Assembly: GCA_030267565.1 (NCBI GenBank)
Contig: BRXU01000004.1
Coordinates: 1,554,001-1,618,000 of the forward strand
Reading direction: 5' to 3'
Source of the DNA: Pleodorina starrii
Lineage: Eukaryota; Chlorophyta; Chlorophyceae; Chlamydomonadales; Volvocaceae
Length of the DNA: 64,000 bases
The notes under the pieces are model-generated. The model saw only the letters and a program-made list of their open reading frames with translations. It searched no databases and had not been told where the DNA came from. Positions 10,779 through 22,800 of the stretch are shown here, one piece after another (position 1 is the stretch's first letter; the number at the start of each line of letters is the position of its first letter). The position numbers were made by a program, and so were the translations under genes.

Positions 10779-13675
10779 AGAGGTGGCCGATAGGCTGGGC
10801 GGGCTGTGGGGCTTCGGGGCTCGTAGTGGGGCTTTGGGGGCTCGCTTGGCGGCTGGGGGGGCTTGCTCGACGGAGGCGAGTATACACGAGCAGAAGGGCC
10901 GCCCCTGCTCTTGTGCGCCCTAGCTTTTCACTACGGCACACAAGACCATTCTTTTTGGTCAGAGGGGGGCGCGGAGGGCACAACGGCTGTAAGGACGACG
11001 GCGGGGGATTGATGAATTCTCTTCGTTGGAATGGAATTTTGATGCCCGGTGCGTCCTTCATGTGAGTGGCGGTTCGATGTACGGCACGAGCAGGTCCGAA
11101 AGGGCTTGATGAGCCCTCACCCGCCTGCCCGCCTGGTTGTCGGGCTCTTTCTCTTGCACACTCTCTTCGTAAAGGCCCGCCGCGCTGCCGGCGGAAGGGG
11201 TTCAATGGTACCCCAAATGCCATTTTTTAATGGATTGATACGGGGAGCCATTTCTTCGTCGCGTGATGCAGGTTGGGAATATTGTGGTCATGTGGGGAAG
11301 CTGGGCTCGGGTCTGGAAGGTGGGTCTTGCGATACTTGGTATCTGCACTTTTGGCGTGGCGTTGGCGTGGCATGGCCCTGGCTGTCGCGATGTGAACCGC
11401 GACTCGCTCGCCGGCTGCCGCAGCCTGTATGCTGCTGCGTTTGTTATTCGACCTCACACGTAGCGTGCGTGGAGTCCATCGTCCGTCTCGGCGCCGTTGT
11501 CGGAATACGGAGGATACCCGGAGTGTGTGCTCTTGGCTAGTGAGGGGCCGCATGGGCGGGGTTGAATGCTCTTTGGGGTGGGCAGATCGGCAAAACCGAG
11601 GCCGCACGTGAAGCGTGTCTCGCCATAGGCCGCATTACGATCGTTTCGTCCGCGGGTTGGACTCGTTTTTAAAGACCCTTTTATGTCTGTTGGGCCGCGC
11701 CCGGCAGTTGTCCGCTGCCCGGTGTTACAAGAAGGCCTGCAGTGGTACAAGCTGCACGCTGCTCGTCCGGTTGATGATAAATATATTCATATGGAAGGTT
11801 TGCTTTCTGTGGCCTGCTGTCAGGGGTCGAGGAGAGATGCTCGCTGACATTTGGGCCGCGCTTTCCTTTCGTTTGCGAATTGTCTGTGTGTGGTCTCTGG
11901 TCGCGGAGCAGTGCCGTAGCCGCAATGCGCCGAGCTGAGCTGCGGCCACGTCTCGCGGAGGGAATCGAGAGGAGGGGCAGGGCAGGGACACGTGTGGTGC
12001 GGCGCGGACGTCGTGGCGCGGTGGACCAATCATTCATCATTCCAGCCCCCCCCCCCGGCGTATCCTTCCCCTTCCCTCGTCCTCTTCGTAGAGCAGTGGC
12101 TGCAAGCCATGACGCAGCTGTACTTCTTGCGGCGGCCTGGCCCCGTAGCGGACGCGCGGGGGATGTGAGACCCCAGCCAATGCATATGGGTGTGAGGCGT
12201 TTGGGAGGTGCTGCCCAATAAAGCGTTGACGGTGCTGTCGTTTGGATACACGAAACTGCATTTGTCGTTTGTGGCGGCTACGGGCCGGGGGGGCCATGCG
12301 GCACGTCTCCCCTCCCCAATATGAGGGAGCTGTGCTCGCGCTGCCTCCTGGCGCCCGCATCGATTCGCCCTTAAGGCCCGGGCGATACGCACACAGGACA
12401 GACACCGGGCGGTTATTAGTTTGTGCGTTTGCAAGCAGGTTGGGAGTCCTATCTGCGTCTTTATATGGTGTGTGTTTTGCTTCATGCGCGGGAGCTGTCC
12501 GCGGCGACGAGGGCGGCGGACCAAGCGATTCCATTTCCCACTCTTCGGCTGGTGTTCGGTCCTATGGTGCCGCCGTGTGCATGCGAAGGGTGATCCGGCC
12601 AGGCAGGGTGCAAGGATACCAGCGGGGGGGTTGTCATCCCTGCTCATTATGCATGCACGTCATTTGGCCTTTGACACAGGCCTGCTTTGACATGTTAGGT
12701 TAAGTTCGAACTTTCGATTCCAAGTTTGGGCTTCGACTGTGACAATGTTCGGTGCGATGTGCACCAAAGTAACGATCGTCTGTGTAGTGATTATCCACTG
12801 TTACACCGATTTCATGGCAGGTCTCTGGGAGCCAATATTTTTGCGCTGACCAGAGCCTGCGTGGGACTGTTGGGAGCTGTTGGCCTGAATCCCCTGTGTG
12901 GGGGCACGAGCGGAGCGGCGACATGTTCGCCCACTGCCGTGGCGTGCCCACGCACTGTCACGCACGGCCATGCCTATGCGGAGCTGCCGCTTCCATCCAA
13001 GGTTCGTGATTCTTCACATGGCGTCGGGTGTACCGGTATGCCGGTTTGCACCTACACCCTCCCGAAACAAACAAACAGAGCGGGGCCTTTTGCTGCAGTG
13101 CGGTACAACCCTAAAACCCCATAAACAGCAATGCTGAAGACGGCCTGCAACAGGAACACATACGGTAACAGGCAGGACAAAACGGTAACAGGCAGGACAA
13201 AGATGGACTCTCCGTATGTCCATGTGTCCATCAGTACCAGCTTCAGGTCGTCACCGCAACGCACCAGCCGCCGCAGGCATACAAGATATGTTACACCCCC
13301 CACCCCCCACCCGTGCGCGCGCCTGAAGAGGGCCGAAGGTCAAGTCCGACGGACGGAACCAGGCCGTCCCAGGGGGCCTCCACATCAGGCGGCTCATTCC
13401 CGCCCGGGGGCCCCCCGCCAACGCGCCCAGCTAACCCCTCCCTCCCCCACTGCCATCTCCCGCACCCAGCCCCCAACGCGATACACCACGTCACGTCACG
13501 TCACGCCGCGCTGCCCTTCGGCCTCCGCCTCAGCCCCATATATACGCGGCTTGGGCAGCCTCCCCCGATTACGCGCGCCTCCGCTCGCTCCGTTCCCCGC
13601 ACCCGCACCCGAGCCACCGCCTGCTGTCCTGCGGGGCTGCCGCCGGGTCGGGTGCACCGGCGGCGCATTGGCGGC
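10779..13675. other. Convergent intergenic region with the 3' UTRs of the kelch and TK genes
   Basis: About 2.9 kb lies between two convergent genes, with lower GC than the exons. It contains the kelch poly(A) signal near 10988. At 13158-13201 there is a perfect tandem duplication of a roughly 20 bp unit (core GGTAACAGGCAGGACAAA). No ORF here shows a family motif or a splice-linked partner, and I see no RNA gene. Confidence 0.5.
10988..10992 (+). terminator. TGTAA poly(A) signal of the kelch gene
   Basis: TGTAA, the usual chlorophyte polyadenylation signal, occurs 210 bp after the kelch stop codon. Cleavage is expected 10-20 nt downstream. The motif is short, so a chance occurrence is possible. 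Confidence 0.5.
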
Positions 13676-13680
13676 TTACA
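13676..13680 (-). terminator. TGTAA poly(A) signal of the thymidine kinase gene
   Basis: On the minus strand TGTAA lies 86 nt after the TK stop codon, a normal 3' UTR distance for a green alga. A second TGTAA occurs further downstream near 13290. Confidence 0.5.
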
Positions 13681-13765
13681 CGCCGCCGTCGCAACCGCCA
13701 CAGCTCCCCCGCCGCTGCCGCTGCTGCTGCTGCTGCTGCAGGCGCGGCCCTCCGCCGCCGCCGCC

Positions 13766-15340
13766 TCAGGACTCCGCATCCGCTGCCTCCGCCGCCTCCG
13801 GCGCCCCTCCCTCCGCCCGCACCCCGTGCAGCTCCCGGTAGTGCTGTCTGCACACGGGCGCGTAGCTCTCCGCCCCACCCACCAGCGCCTGCTGCGTGCT
13901 GGCGGCGATGCGCAGTGTGAAGAGAGAGGGCTGCTGGCAGAAGCTGCAGCGCCCCTCCAGCTTGTCCACGCGGTCGGCCAGCGGCACCAGCTCCAACAGC
14001 TGTGCCGGGAGGGGGGGCGGGGGATGGGTGGGTGGGTTCAGGGGAGGCGGAGAGCAGGGGGCGAGGGGACCGACGGGGGGGGTGTGAAACAGGGCGCCGT
14101 GTTTCGGGGACCGGCGCCGGTGCACTGCACATAAGACCCCTCGAGGCCTCGCCGCCCCAGTCAGTGCACCAGCGCCACCGCTGTGCCCGGAGCTGGTCCC
14201 CCCCCCCACCTGTCCGAAGCGCTGCCTCCGGAAGTCCCCGCTGAGTCCCGCCACGATGACGGTCTTTCCGTCCACCTCGGCGGCGCTCAGAACCGACTCG
14301 GCCAGGTCTGGAAAAGGGAGGAGGGTGGAGAGAGGAGGATGGCGGAAGCGTTTGGTTGGGTACGGCGGTGAAGAGGAGGGAATCGAGGGTACGACTGGAC
14401 GAGCGAATGAGTCACCCGCCACGGCCGCCATCGCCGCCACGGCCCAAAACAGCGCAACATTCGCTTACGTCGCCTCTGACCCTCCCCTGCGCTACTTTCC
14501 TTTGTCAATACCGCCACCGCAACCCGCCTCCCAAACCGCGCCTCGTCACCCACCCACCCACCCCTTCACCCATCCCCCACATCCGCCCCCTTCACCCACC
14601 CACCCACCCTCGATGAACTGCGCCTCATCCACCGCCACCACGTCTGTCCTGTCGTACTCCGCCAGCCCCATCCGCTCCCTCAGACCGCCCAGTCGGGACA
14701 GGCTGACGCACGGCAGCTTGTCGCCCGTGTGGGTCACCACGTGGTCGGCCGAGTAGCGTGTGTCCACCGCACTCTTGACCAACACCACCCGCTGACCCGC
14801 CGCCTCGAACTCGCGCACCCGCTGCAGCAGCCGCGTCGTCTTCCCGGCAAACTGGGGACAGAGGCGGCGAAGCAGTGATGTGCGTGGTGAGCAGCTTGCT
14901 GGGTTGGGTTGGATTTGAAAAGTTGTTTTAGGGGTGTGGTGACACGCGCCGGCGGCAAAGTGGGAACTGGGAACGTTGTGAGGGTCCTGGGACGTGAGTA
15001 TCTTGTCTGTTTGGAGTGTTAGCGGGGCGAGCTCAGCGGCTGCTGCGCCCATGTGTGCCGCGCCGCGCTGTCGGGTCGACATGGAAGGGCGCGAACTCCT
15101 CACCATGGGCCCCATGATGACATGAATTTCGCCCAAAGAGCCCTTTGAGCCTGTTTGATCATCGCAAGCTGCCGAGGCCTCAGTCCCAAGCTCCGCCACT
15201 TGAGCACGCCATGACGGCAGCTGTTGCCGAAACAGACCGGTGAGGCGCGACGACCGTAAATGACGAGATTGAGAAAACAAGGAATGCGCCATATGATGAG
15301 TAGGACGCGCCGGTCGGCACGCAAGGGCCGACGACTGCAT
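13766..15340 (-). CDS. TK1: Thymidine kinase, TK1 (type II) family, with N-terminal extension
   Basis: Four exons, 15340-15104, 14851-14608, 14307-14210 and 13999-13766, give 270 residues. The enzyme phosphorylates thymidine to dTMP in the pyrimidine salvage pathway. The P-loop GPMFAGKT (residues 77-84) is split exactly by intron 1. The DEAQF magnesium-binding segment is near 154-158, and the lasso-region zinc ligands are C-x2-C (CSFC, 211/214) and C-x2-H (CRQH, 243/246). The family core normally begins a few residues before the P-loop. Here about 70 residues rich in Arg, Ser and Ala precede it, which suggests a chloroplast or mitochondrial transit peptide. A TGTAA signal follows the stop. 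The first in-frame ATG of the exon was chosen as start; a second Met at residue 17 is a possible alternative. Confidence 0.93.
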
Positions 15341-15525
15341 CGAAACCGCCGCCCCGAGAGCTGTTCAGTCGCCTGTTACGCGCCGGGCCTGTTAGGCGAT
15401 AGGTAGCCGAGAAAGAAAATGCAACGATGCCTTGCCTATTTGCGTGCAGAGATAATCAAATCCAGCTGCTGAGAAGGCGAGCGGTGCGGCTTTTGTGGGG
15501 TCTTGTCTAGGGCTAAGGCCACTAC

Positions 15526-15549
15526 GCAAATAAGACTCGACTTATTTGC
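15526..15549. other. Perfect 9-bp inverted repeat (hairpin) upstream of TK
   Basis: GCAAATAAG and CTTATTTGC are exact reverse complements separated by ACTCGA. The flanks extend the symmetry loosely, since TTGCCTA-type words occur on both sides (15430-15560). The hairpin lies about 190 bp upstream of the TK start. A regulatory or transposon-remnant role is possible but unproven. Confidence 0.55.
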
Positions 15550-16730
15550 ACTAGGCAAGACCTAAGCGCCAAGACGTCAACTCGACCTTCATGACCGGGT
15601 TTGAAGGCGCTAACCGAAATGTTCGTACTCTACGGCGGCCGCCAATTGCAGTTGAGCTGTTGAGGGCTTGAGGCCATTCGGTCACATGCGAGGGGCACAG
15701 CATATGCTGAAACCAGGATGGTGTTATCGCCATTCCTACAAAGGGCAAAATGCGCCAAGCGGGGTCAAAACCGTACCGTACCCGACGGTTGCAGCCACGG
15801 AAGTGTGCAGCCGAGCAACGTGCCCAGCGCCGGCACACCGTGTGTCGAGTCGCTGAACAGTTCAAGCTCCTCTGACACAAGCGACGATGATGCAAGTGCT
15901 CATGACGTGCACGAATGCTGCCGGAACCCTAGCCAAGGAGGCCTCGAGCTGTCTCGCGCACTGCGGTCACCCGCTGCGCGACTGAAAAGCCCTACAGCCT
16001 CTCAACTTGACCAGCGGCCAGCGAAACGTGCGAAGGCCTCAAGAAAACTTCAGATTGCGCCATCACCGCAAGCCGGGTCCCAGACGTGCTCGCCCTTACT
16101 CGTGCGGTCCTGTCACGTCCCGCCTCAATGCATCGGCGCAAGAGCCTCTTGTCGCTCCCCCAATCTGACGGCCGCCGGCGCGTGCCACAGCAACCCCCCT
16201 CCCCCTCCCCCCTCCTTCCCCCCAATCCTGCAGCGGCCCCACCGCAGCCCCACAGCAGCGGGCACTCCCGAGCCCGGTGACTCACTGCCACACACACCGC
16301 TGATGTGGGTCGAGTCTCTACTTGTTTACCAGGGCCCTACCGCCTTACGTCCGCGGCTTCGGGCTTCGGTCGCAGCAGTGTTTCCCGGGTGCGGTGTCAT
16401 TCACCGTGTCATTTTTTGCGGCGGTAAAAGGTTTATTCAAGAATCAACACAACGACGCGCGACGCCTGGTGCAGCGCCTGGCGCACGCCAGAAGCTCCCC
16501 GCTCGCGCCCCTCACGCCCCACCCCCCACCCCGATACACGCAATCCCCCTACCCCGACCCCGTCTCCGACCCGACCGGACGCAGCGACCGATCCGTGGTG
16601 GTACCACCGGTGCCCGGCCCCTGCATGGCCCGAGGTGAGGCACGCCCGCTGCCAAAAGCACGGACCCCCAGCCACCAACCAAGGAGCTGAGACCTCCGCT
16701 GAGGCTCGTCCCCCGCTTCAGGCCCACAGC

Positions 16731-16767
16731 CGCTCATAGCCGCTCATAGCCACTCATAGCCGCTCAT
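16731..16767 (+). repeat. Decamer tandem repeat (CCGCTCATAG)n
   Basis: Four consecutive copies of a 10-bp unit (CCGCTCATAG with one variant) lie about 70 bp downstream of the JMJD7-like stop codon, in its presumed 3' UTR. Confidence 0.7.
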
Positions 16768-16838
16768 CGTGCCCACGTTGATGCCGAATCGCTGTGTTCA
16801 GTTCGCTCAGCGCCATTACCATCTGCCATCGTCCCGAG

Positions 16839-19800
16839 TCAGCCCTCGCCGCCCGACTCCCGGTCCGACTCCGGCGGTGGGTCCGACAAACCCAGCGCCG
16901 TCGCCAGGCCCTCGACCAGCTTGAACGAGCTGTAACGACTGTCGTACTTCATGTCGTACCTGCAGAAAAGTAGCGGCAGCAGTGGGAGCGTCAGCTGGTG
17001 ACGCGGCTCGCCAAGTCGTCACCGTCCTCTCTTACGAGGAGCTCTCAAGTCAACCCACCATCGTGTGACGTGTCCCCAAAAAGATGAGCCGCTTTTTGAC
17101 CGCAACCAATCCCCAGGTCGACATCCCGGACCCTCCGACACACACATACCCCCCCGCTAGGTCCACCCATCGCCTCTATCCATTCCTCCAGATGCCACGC
17201 CAGCCCGCCAGCCCGCCCGACCGCCCGACCGCTGCCTCTCTCACCAAAAGTTGACCGCAATCACGTACTCCTCCTCCTCCACCTGCTCCTCCTCCTCCTG
17301 CCGCTGCTTCTGCCGGTCCAGCCTCAGCTTCCCATCGCGCTTCTCCGCCGCCGACAAGCCCGCTTCGCCACCCCCCGAACAAGAGGCTGCCGCAGCCGCT
17401 GCAGCCGCTGCAGCCGCTGCCGCCGCTGCTGCCGCCTGGGCGCTGCTTCCTGGCGCTGTGTCCACCTGCACAACCCGGCGTCCCCCCGCCTGCCCGTCCG
17501 CCTGCCCCCCCGGATGATGTGGTCGCCCCTCCCTCTGCTCCACCTGATGATACCACATGGAGGGCAGATACAGCACCTCCCCTGGACCCACCTGCACACG
17601 GGGGAGGAGGGGCCGGAGAGGGCAAAAGAGGGCCGGAGAGATCAAGATCCGCGGCGAATGGGGTGTTGTTAACGGTATGTTGACAACAAGGCGACGCTGG
17701 CGAACGGAAAGCCCCCCGCCGGGGGGGGAGAGACGCGGGGGGGAAACCGTCTTCCCCCCCACATTCGGTTTGGATATCGGGTGGGCAGTTCGAGACGCGG
17801 CTCGAGAGGGATTGGTGCAACGTTCTGAGTCACCGAACGGCCACAGGAGCAGCCGCGTCCGTACCTCGGCAATGAGTGGCGCGCCGCCGGAAGCGACCCA
17901 CGGGTCATCATCCTCACTGCCGCTGTCGCACTCGCTGTCGCATTCGCTGTCGCACTCGCTGTCGCGGCCGCAGCCTCCATTTGGCCCCCCTGCCGTGTCC
18001 CCGGTCACGTGTGGCCGCGAGCCGAAGAAGAGCGGCTGCGCCCTCCATCCCTCTGAGTCTGTGGGTCGATTGCGGTACCGATGGCACGATGGCGAGAAGC
18101 CGCAAATCAGACCCGATGTCCACCCGGGCGGGTGGCGGGTGCGGTGGCGGCGACAGGGGAAATGCAGAGAAAGCACCAGAAGAAGAAACCCCGGGCGGGG
18201 GCGGGAGCGGGGGCGGGAGTGAGCACATTTCCAGTGAACCAACGGTCGTTCCTGAAAGCACCGTCCAGAAAACGTACAACGTGTTTTACACTCTCGCCCG
18301 GCATCGGGAACTAAGTAGCCTGGTGAGGAAGCGAACATCGTTAACAATCCATTCTTGACGGGACTGTTAAGGGCAAAGTGTACTGCACCCATACCGGCCG
18401 GCCGGCGGCCCGGCGAATGTCGTAATGTGTGCGGTTCAGGAGCCCCCTTGCCCCCCCGTCTCCGTCCCTTCGCCGCGGTATCTTCTTTTTACACCTCCCC
18501 CCCCCGCCACCCCCCAACCGCCCCGCCCCGCCCCGCTGTGATCACCTCTTACTGTGGTGTCCACAGCGCTCCAAAGCACCTCGTATCCGGGGTCCTGCAG
18601 TTGGAGCGGTTGGGCAACGGCGGTTGGGAGTTGGGCATGAGCAGTTGGCAGTTGGCAGTTGGCAGTTGGGAAGTAAGGGTTTGGAGGATTTGTTTGGGAC
18701 GCCCGTGCTGGTGCGGTTCAGGACTAGGGGTGGGATCTGGGCTCACACACCGTCGCTTAGCGGGCTGGGGTCCTGGCTGGGGGGCTGGGGCGTTTAAATT
18801 TGCCCCCCCACTCGCATCCCTGCGTTCCGGCTGCCTGTGTGTCGGTATGGGCGCACTGGCCCCACCCCCCAACCCACCCATCCAACCACCCCACCCACCC
18901 GCCGATGTGACCCAGCAGCAGCAGTGGCGGCACAACCCCAACAGCAACAGGTCACGAGCGTGTCGGCCCCAATCTGCCCCACACAGCCCAACCCCCCCCC
19001 CAAAACCCCCACCACCACAACCCACCTCGGCCCCACCTGCAGTACAGCCACCAGTCGGCCGGAGTCGCCCTCCTCCACTCCGCTGGGCGACCCCTCCTCC
19101 TCCACCTTGTCCTCCTCCGCCTCCGCCTCCTCCTCCTCAGCAATTCGTTCCGACCGTCCCTCTGCCCCCGCCCCCGCCCCCGCCCCTGACGCTGACGCCG
19201 ACGCCGAAGCGCCGTCCTCCTGCTGCTGCGCCGAGGCGGGCGCTGGCTCCGCCTTTACCTCCACCTCCGAGCCCGCGGGAATCTTCGCACAGTCACCGGC
19301 AGCAGTACAAGCGGCGCCCGAAGCGGCGGCCGTGGCAGCACCCGGAGGGGGGGCGCGGAGGGCGGAGGGCGGCGCGGAGCCGGGTCGCGGCGACACCTCG
19401 CCGTACACCGCGCCCGGCGGCACGTCGCGTCGCGGCATGTACGACGCGGCCGGGCAGCGGGTGAGGTACATTCGGTAGGCATCGCAGGGCGGCAGCAGCG
19501 TGAAGATCTTGGTACCGCGGATCACGGCGTACAGGTTCTCGTAGTGGTCTGCGGTACGGCAGTACAGTACGGCATAGAATGGCATGGGCGCAATCGGGCA
19601 AAAGGTACGAGAACGAGGTACGGCACGGGGAGGCCCGCGCATGGCTGCTGGTGGTTCCCGGAACCTGCCCCGCCCCCTCTACCTCCCCCCCCCCCACACA
19701 CACATACACACATACACGCATGCGCCCGCTCCTGCGCTCGTCCCAACCACCCAACCACCCACCCTTGTGGAAGGAAGTGGCGCTCCGGGAGTCACCGATC

Positions 19801-22800
19801 CACAGATTGGTGGCCTGGAGGGGGAGGGAGGGGGGGTTATCCACGTATAGGCCGGAGCCCGTAAACGGTGGAGGGGGGGGGGTCAGGGGGGAGGGGGCCG
19901 GACAGCGAGTTGTCGTCGTACACCAACATCCCGTACACACACAGCGAACCTCCGCGAGGTGGTGGTCCGCGTGCACAGGCGGAGGGGGCGGAGGGGCGGG
20001 GTGGTGGTGGTGGTGGTGGTCAAGAGACGGCTGGCGAAGCGTGGAGGGCCCGAGAGCGCGCCTGAGGGTAAGGGGCTTTGCGGCCGGCGGAGCGTGCCGG
20101 TATTGGGAATGAGAGGGGGGAGCGCCCGACGGCCCCCGGGGTAGCGGGGTACCCTGTGGAGTACCCTGTGGGGTACCCCGGGGTAGGGGTGCGGACAGCT
20201 CATCATCTCACCTCCGGCGGCCCCCCGAACACCTGCTCTGCCCAGGGCAGTCCGGGCCCTATGTCGGCCAGCAGCAGCCCCAGCTCCTCACTCAGGTTGC
20301 TGTTCTGGTGCTGGTGGGGAGGAGGAGGGAGGGGGGAGGAGGGAGGGAGGGTTGGGTTTATCCACGTATAGGCCGTAAAGAGGGGGTGAGGGTAGAGAGA
20401 TAACAGACCAAGAGACGGCCGCTGGACATCTGTGGGCCGCTGATTTGCGGTCTGGTGGTCTCCGGCTCCGGTTCGTTTATAGCGTAAATAAAAGGGAGAT
20501 TAGGCGGCTTCCGTCCTGCGCTGCCGCGTTCGCTGAGAGTGCGGTTTGCACGATGCCGCCGGGCTCCGGGGCCCGGACCCAAGGAACCGACACGCAACAA
20601 CACGCACATAATACGGTACACACACATACACACATAAACGCACGCACGCACATTCACGGACCGCCCGCACGGCGCCGCCGCTGCCCGTGTCTGTCGTACC
20701 TGCATGTACGGCACCTCGCGCAGCGGACCGCCCGCAGGCCCGGCGGCGGCCCTCTCCGCGGCCCTCGTTTCCTGTGCCGTACAATACCCCCCACCGCCAC
20801 AACAACAATGAGTCGGCGGCGCAGAGGGTCGGTTGGGGAGAGCGGGTCGGTGTGTACAGGGGGGCGAGGGCCGGGAGCTGGGGAACATGCGGGCACATGC
20901 GGGACCCCCGGGCGCCCGGGGGGAGGGGTCATCCACGTGTAGGCCGGAGCCCCTAAACCCTAATGTAGCAGGAATGGGAACCCCGGGGGGGGGGCGGTGC
21001 TGGTGGCGGGTTGCGAGGGGGGTGCCACCCACCGCCCACCTGTTGCCCGACCCGGTGGGATAGTCCCCGACCGGCTCGTGGGGGTCGTGTGGTGGGGTGC
21101 AGACGCGCGACGGAGGCGGGCGGCACCTGCGCGCCCCTCCCTCCATTCCCGGCCAAGCGACCGCCCTCCCATGCCTCCACGCCTTCCCTCCCTCCAACCC
21201 TCCGACCGGGCGGGCCCGGCTGGCTGGCTGGTTGGTGTCAACTGTAGCCAGAAACCAACCCTCCCCCATCCCCCTCTGACCGCGGATAACCCCTCCCTCA
21301 CCCCCTCCCCCCTCCTCCCCCTCGCCCTCCCCCCCCCTCCCCCCCCTCACCCTCATGAGCCGGAAGAACTCCCGCAGTCTCATGCGCCTCTCGTGGGGGG
21401 TCCCGAACCAGCGGCGCAGTGTGCCGGTGGAGGGGTCGACTGCGGGGTGGGGTGGGGGTGGGGGTGGGGGTGGGGGTGGGGGTGGGGGTGGGGGTGTGGT
21501 TGGGGGTGGGGGTGGGGGTGGGGGTGGGGGTGGGGGTGGGGGTGGGGGTGGGGGTGGGGGTGGGGGTGGGGGTGGGGGTGGGGGTGGGGGTGGGGGTCGG
21601 GGTGGGGGTGGGGGTGGGGGTGGGGGTGGGGGTGGGGGTGGGGGTGGGGGTGGGGGTGGGGGTGGGGGTGGGGGTGGGGGTGGGGGTGGGGGTGGGGGTG
21701 GGGGTGGGGGTGGGGGTGGGGGTGGGGGTGGGGGTTCAGGGAGTGATATGCTCCTTTATAAAATAATGAGTCACTGCGGACGTTGATGATCAAGCTGCGA
21801 CAGCCGCTGAACCTCCGGAACTGTTAATGTTATCCCACCCATTCCCAAACTTTACCGACATTGCTGCTTGACCCGCGGTTGAACCGTCCCAGCATCTTGT
21901 CGGTGTCGGAAGTGTTGCAAGCCGCCTCGGACGAAGCCGCACCGCATTTTGTGCGGTGCGATGTTGTAGACATGTGTACCAATCGTAAAATTAGCGCCGT
22001 AGAAGTGTCCAAAAGCTGAAAAGCTGGTATGCGCGTGCTTGCTCTAAAAAACCCGAAAATCCCACCCTCTAAGCTGTCAGAACTGGCAACAGCAACATCT
22101 ATCGGAACTGAGGATGCTTACCTGAGCGGCAGACCAGCGCGGTAGCGTTGCGATTCGTCGATGCGTAAGGGGCAAGGGCAACGTGGCGGCTTTGTGAGCA
22201 TCGTTGAAGCATTTGCTGGGGGAGCATGGTATGATATGCGGTGCGATCCTACACAAAGTGCCTACGGGAATGACTAAAAGAAAGAAAGATGCATAAAGTA
22301 AGCTGAGTATTTGAGCACCCAGCTGTAACGAGCCGTACCGAAGTACGGCGCCTTACAGTTGGGCGACGTGCATACGCACAAAACACGGTGCGGCACGGGG
22401 CCTGAGGAGGTTCCCGCCATACCGCGCACCGGAGGGGCCGATGCATGCTGACCCCTGCGGTGTGGGATGGTTAGGGGAGGTTAACGGGGGACGCGCTGCG
22501 AGAAGGGGTGCGGTGGGGGTGGGGGCTGGCGTGTCCGGAGGGCGCCAAATGCGGCAAGAATGCGGTCGGTGAGCTTGAGACCGTTTTTGCGTTGGACATG
22601 GAAGAGGTCCGGCCATAGGATGACCTGCTGCGCACACTGGGCCTCAAGGCGTAAACGTGGGTAATCTTGTTGAAAGAGGCAAAACATGAGCATGGCAACT
22701 TCTGTGATGAATGCTTCGGCGTCAAGAATGATGCGTTGTAGGCGCCGGAATTGGCTAACAAAAATGTTGCGTTTGGCGCCCTCGTTGACACACGAAGAGG

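Larger units (their letters stand above)
15341..16838. other. Intergenic region: TK promoter side and JMJD7-like 3' side
   Basis: This 1.5 kb lies upstream of TK and downstream of the JMJD7-like stop codon, both on the minus strand. It holds a hairpin at 15526-15549, a decamer tandem repeat at 16731-16767 and a 306-codon plus-strand ORF (15718-16638) that I do not accept as a gene. I found no TGTAA within the first few hundred bases after the JMJD7-like stop. Confidence 0.45.

Noticed and set aside
15718..16638. 306-codon plus-strand ORF with Ser/Asp-rich and basic segments
   Set aside because: It overlaps the expected 3' UTR of the JMJD7-like gene on the opposite strand, has no recognisable domain, and its second half is proline-rich sequence that stays open through base composition. 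No splice-linked partner was found.
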